Origin: Pseudovibrio sp. Ad37
GTDB lineage: Bacteria > Pseudomonadota > Alphaproteobacteria > Rhizobiales > Stappiaceae
Reading direction: 5' to 3'
Length of the DNA: 64,000 nucleotides
NCBI RefSeq assembly: GCF_001623075.1
Contig: NZ_LMCF01000079.1
Location: 1 to 64,000, forward strand
The translations under genes were made by a program, and so were the position numbers. The notes beneath the pieces were generated by a model. It was not told where the DNA came from, ran no database searches, and worked only from the letters and a program-made list of their open reading frames with translations. Of this stretch, positions 62,165 to 64,000 are shown one piece after another; position 1 is the stretch's first letter, and each line of letters opens with the position of its first letter.

Positions 62165-62347
62165 GAGATCACCACCACCACCATCGAATACCTCAAACTC
62201 CGGAAGCAAATCGACACCCGTCTGAAGCAGATCCTCCGCGATGACACGCTCGGAGTGTTGGACGTCCTGCCCGAAATTGTGGAGCTGACAGGTTCTAAGA
62301 ATGACCGAATGAAAGCCCTGTCAAAACTGGTTTCTGAGGCATAACAT
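62165..62347 (+). pseudogene. Unrecognised coding remnant, about 60 codons
   Basis: The frame reads EITTTTIEYLKLRKQIDTR, then LKQILRDDTLGVLDVLPEIVELTG, then SKNDRMKALSKLVSEA and a TAA. The sequence is protein-like (regular helix periodicity, high GC compared with its AT-rich surroundings), but it begins right after a TAA with no usable start codon. It looks like the C-terminal end of a lost gene. I recognise no family. Confidence 0.45.
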
Positions 62348-62454
62348 GACGTGAACTGTTCACTTGAATCAGTTTGTGAAGCCGGTGAATCTGTGTATTA
62401 GATATTTCAATTAAATTATTGTTTTAATTACTTTATTTGTTTTGAGGAGGTTTA

Positions 62455-62907
62455 ATGAAGCAGCCGCTGGTGAAGCTCGGGCTGTTGGTGTGTTTGCCAA
62501 TTCTCTTGCACACTTTCGTCCCTATGCAGGCCTGGTGGCCTGTGCTCAGATATTCAAGTTCCTACAAACAAGATGCTCAAGAGCGCACTGTTGAATTTGC
62601 AAAGCTCAGTCTCGAGGTTGCGGGCAAAGCGATCGTGGTGATGAACGAGCGCGACAAAAGTCATATCTTCAGCGAGCGCACATATTTAAAACTGCTTAAG
62701 TTGCAGGGCGACAGGCGCGAGCCATCTCTGGTCGCAATGCATTGCAAGGGAAGTGTCTGCACCAACCAGCCAAATGACGCTCTCTTCGCAACACTCATGT
62801 TAGCCTTTACTGCTTTGATTCTGGCCTTTGCCATGAAATTTGGGCTACGCCGGTCCTTCCCGTTGGGGGGAGCTAATGACATAGGTATGTCTGACAGGGA
62901 TGCATAA
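62455..62907 (+). CDS. Hypothetical membrane protein, 150 residues
   Basis: GAGGAGG lies five bases before the ATG, an excellent ribosome site. The protein begins with a hydrophobic segment (residues about 7-26, possibly a signal anchor), then a soluble region with charged helices (residues 35-105) including a Cys pair, HCKGSVC near residue 96, and a second hydrophobic helix at about 109-127. A basic tail GLRRSF and a polar end follow. The arrangement suggests both termini cytoplasmic with a periplasmic loop carrying the cysteines. No family is recognised. The AT-rich upstream region should hold its promoter. Confidence 0.65.
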   Translation: MKQPLVKLGLLVCLPILLHTFVPMQAWWPVLRYSSSYKQDAQERTVEFAKLSLEVAGKAIVVMNERDKSHIFSERTYLKLLKLQGDRREPSLVAMHCKGSVCTNQPNDALFATLMLAFTALILAFAMKFGLRRSFPLGGANDIGMSDRDA

Positions 62908-62926
62908 GGCGCTCTGCACGTAGCAA

Positions 62927-62960
62927 TAAAAAACCCGGCACTGCTTCCAGTCCCGGGTTC
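62927..62960 (-). terminator. Terminator of the ABC-F gene
   Basis: On the minus strand AACCCGGG pairs with CCGGGTT (one bulge) and is followed by TTTTTATT, 30 bases after the ABC-F stop. It also separates the converging hypothetical gene. Confidence 0.8.
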
Positions 62961-62986
62961 ATAACAATCTCTCTAAAGCGATAAGC

Positions 62987-64000
62987 CTAGCCGCCTGTCA
63001 GCTCTTCCAGCTCAGCGGACATCTTCAGCCAGTTCTCTTCGGTCTCTTCCAGCACCTTCACATAGGCAGCACGGCGGATGGCGTGTTGTTTTGCCTTGTC
63101 CGGTGCCTCGGTGTAGATGCGAGGATCAGCCAGCAGGGCATCAAGCTTTTTGATGTACTTCTGGTATTTGGAGATCTCTTTTTCCGCAGCTTCAATGTTC
63201 TTCTTCAGCGGTGCGGTTTTGGCACGGCGCTCAGCAGCTTCCTTCCGGCGCGCCTGTGCATTGGCTTTCTCGCTGTCTTCATCAGCCACCACCTTGGACT
63301 TGGAACCACTGTCGCCCTTTAAGATCAGCTTGCGGTACTCCGACATGTCGCCGTCAAAGTTTCTCACTCCGCCATCGGCAACCAGCCACAGCCGGTCTGC
63401 ACAGGCCTCTACCAGATGCCTGTCATGGCTGATGAGAATGACCGCACCGTCATAATCGTTGATCGCGTGCACAAGGGCTTCGCGGCTGTCGATATCAAGG
63501 TGGTTGGTCGGCTCATCGAGGATAACAAGGTTCGGTCCGTAGAACGTGGCAAGGCCCAGCAGCAACCGGGCTTTCTCACCACCGGAAAGATCCTTGGCAG
63601 GGGTCAGCATCCGGTCTGTCGGCAAACCAAACCGGTCCACACGCGCGCGGATTTTGGATTCCAACGCGCCCGGCATCAGCGGACGCACATGCTCAATCGG
63701 GTTGCTTTCGGGCATCAGGTCATCCAGCTGATGCTGCGCAAAAAACGCAGTGCTCAGCTTGGTGGCCTTAGTCATATCACCAGACATCAACCCAAGGCGC
63801 CCGGCAATCAGCTTGGCGAAGGTCGATTTACCGTTACCATTGGCTCCCAAAAGAGCAATGCGGTCATCATGGTCAATGTTCAGCGTCAGGTTCTTCAGGA
63901 TCACCGTGTCATCATAGCCAACGGAAGCCTGTTCCAGCTTGATGATCGGCGGAGAAAGCTTGGCCTCAGGCTGCGGAATATGCAGCTCCAGTCCTGATCC
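62987..64000 (-). CDS. ABC-F family ATPase, C-terminal part (partial, runs off right edge)
   Basis: The frame stays open to the window edge, so the 338 visible residues are the end of a longer gene. They hold the second nucleotide-binding domain with Walker A GANGNGKST, signature LSGGEKARLLLG and Walker B NLVILDEPTNHLDI, then a coiled-coil-forming C-terminal region rich in Lys and Glu (EAAEKEISKYQKYIKKLD). ABC-F proteins have two such domains and no membrane part; they act on ribosomes or in translation control (Uup, EttA, YheS types). The C-terminal coiled coil resembles Uup/YheS-type members. The first domain is outside the window. Confidence 0.92.
   Translation of the reverse strand, partial: GSGLELHIPQPEAKLSPPIIKLEQASVGYDDTVILKNLTLNIDHDDRIALLGANGNGKSTFAKLIAGRLGLMSGDMTKATKLSTAFFAQHQLDDLMPESNPIEHVRPLMPGALESKIRARVDRFGLPTDRMLTPAKDLSGGEKARLLLGLATFYGPNLVILDEPTNHLDIDSREALVHAINDYDGAVILISHDRHLVEACADRLWLVADGGVRNFDGDMSEYRKLILKGDSGSKSKVVADEDSEKANAQARRKEAAERRAKTAPLKKNIEAAEKEISKYQKYIKKLDALLADPRIYTEAPDKAKQHAIRRAAYVKVLEETEENWLKMSAELEELTGG

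Larger units (their letters stand above)
61386..62454. other. Long AT-rich, largely gene-free region
   Basis: These 1069 bases hold no convincing full gene. Visible items are a strong AGGAGG plus a 15-codon frame (MSHTFNYKPV) starting at 61430 on the plus strand, several short dyads (61672-61685, 62105-62117, 62351-62363), a weak terminator-like hairpin AAACC/GGTTT with T6 near 62112-62135, and a 60-codon frame remnant at 62165-62344. It looks like the footprint of lost genes. Confidence 0.5.

Overview
The window looks like chromosome of a free-living, probably marine alphaproteobacterium. The housekeeping gene orders (tetratricopeptide protein-bamB-der; rpsF-rpsR-rplI-dnaB-alr-radA-cvpA-purF; fabD-fabG-acpP-fabF-mltG-yicC-gmk; lptF-lptG-lptD-surA-pdxA-rsmA) and the moderate GC content fit Hyphomicrobiales/Stappiaceae, and my best guess is a Pseudovibrio-like genome. 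The genus is an inference from gene content and style; no database was consulted. I see no tRNA, rRNA, CRISPR array or intact prophage.

Layout. 1-722 is an IS3-family transposase broken by an amber codon and cut by the window edge. 1128-43796 is core chromosome: RNA methylation, guaA, small regulators, two tandem NnrU-like membrane proteins, the YfgM/BamB envelope pair, der, an inositol-monophosphatase-family gene, purF/cvpA/radA/alr/dnaB, the S6-S18-L9 ribosomal cluster, fatty-acid synthesis, mltG/yicC/gmk, a Tat-exported multicopper oxidase, and the LPS-export block facing pepA and holC. Strong hairpin terminators mark most unit ends. Two or three very small genes lie between pepA and holC.

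43881-45770 is a decayed patch: a truncated P-loop gene, a 55-residue membrane ORF, an oxidoreductase pseudogene and an IS3 scrap. Next, 45768-53876 is an accessory metabolic island. A five-gene branched-chain-type ABC importer (substrate-binding protein, two permeases, two ATPases) is transcribed leftwards. A divergent operon encodes an XRE-cupin regulator, an unusual VOC-cupin-cupin protein and a kynureninase. The shared intergenic region carries inverted repeats that could be the regulator's operators. I read this as an uptake and catabolism unit for a kynurenine-like or other amino-acid-derived compound. The VOC-cupin-cupin protein is the least described part.

54115-61385 is an aerobactin-type hydroxamate siderophore operon (MFS exporter, lysine hydroxylase, two IucA/IucC synthetases, acyltransferase). 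Its hydroxylase reading frame carries an in-frame amber codon, and no receptor gene is present here. A TGA-N9-TCA iron-response-like motif lies just upstream. 61386-62454 is AT-rich, largely gene-free and rich in short palindromes. It is followed by a small membrane protein and the C-terminal part of an ABC-F ATPase that runs off the right edge.
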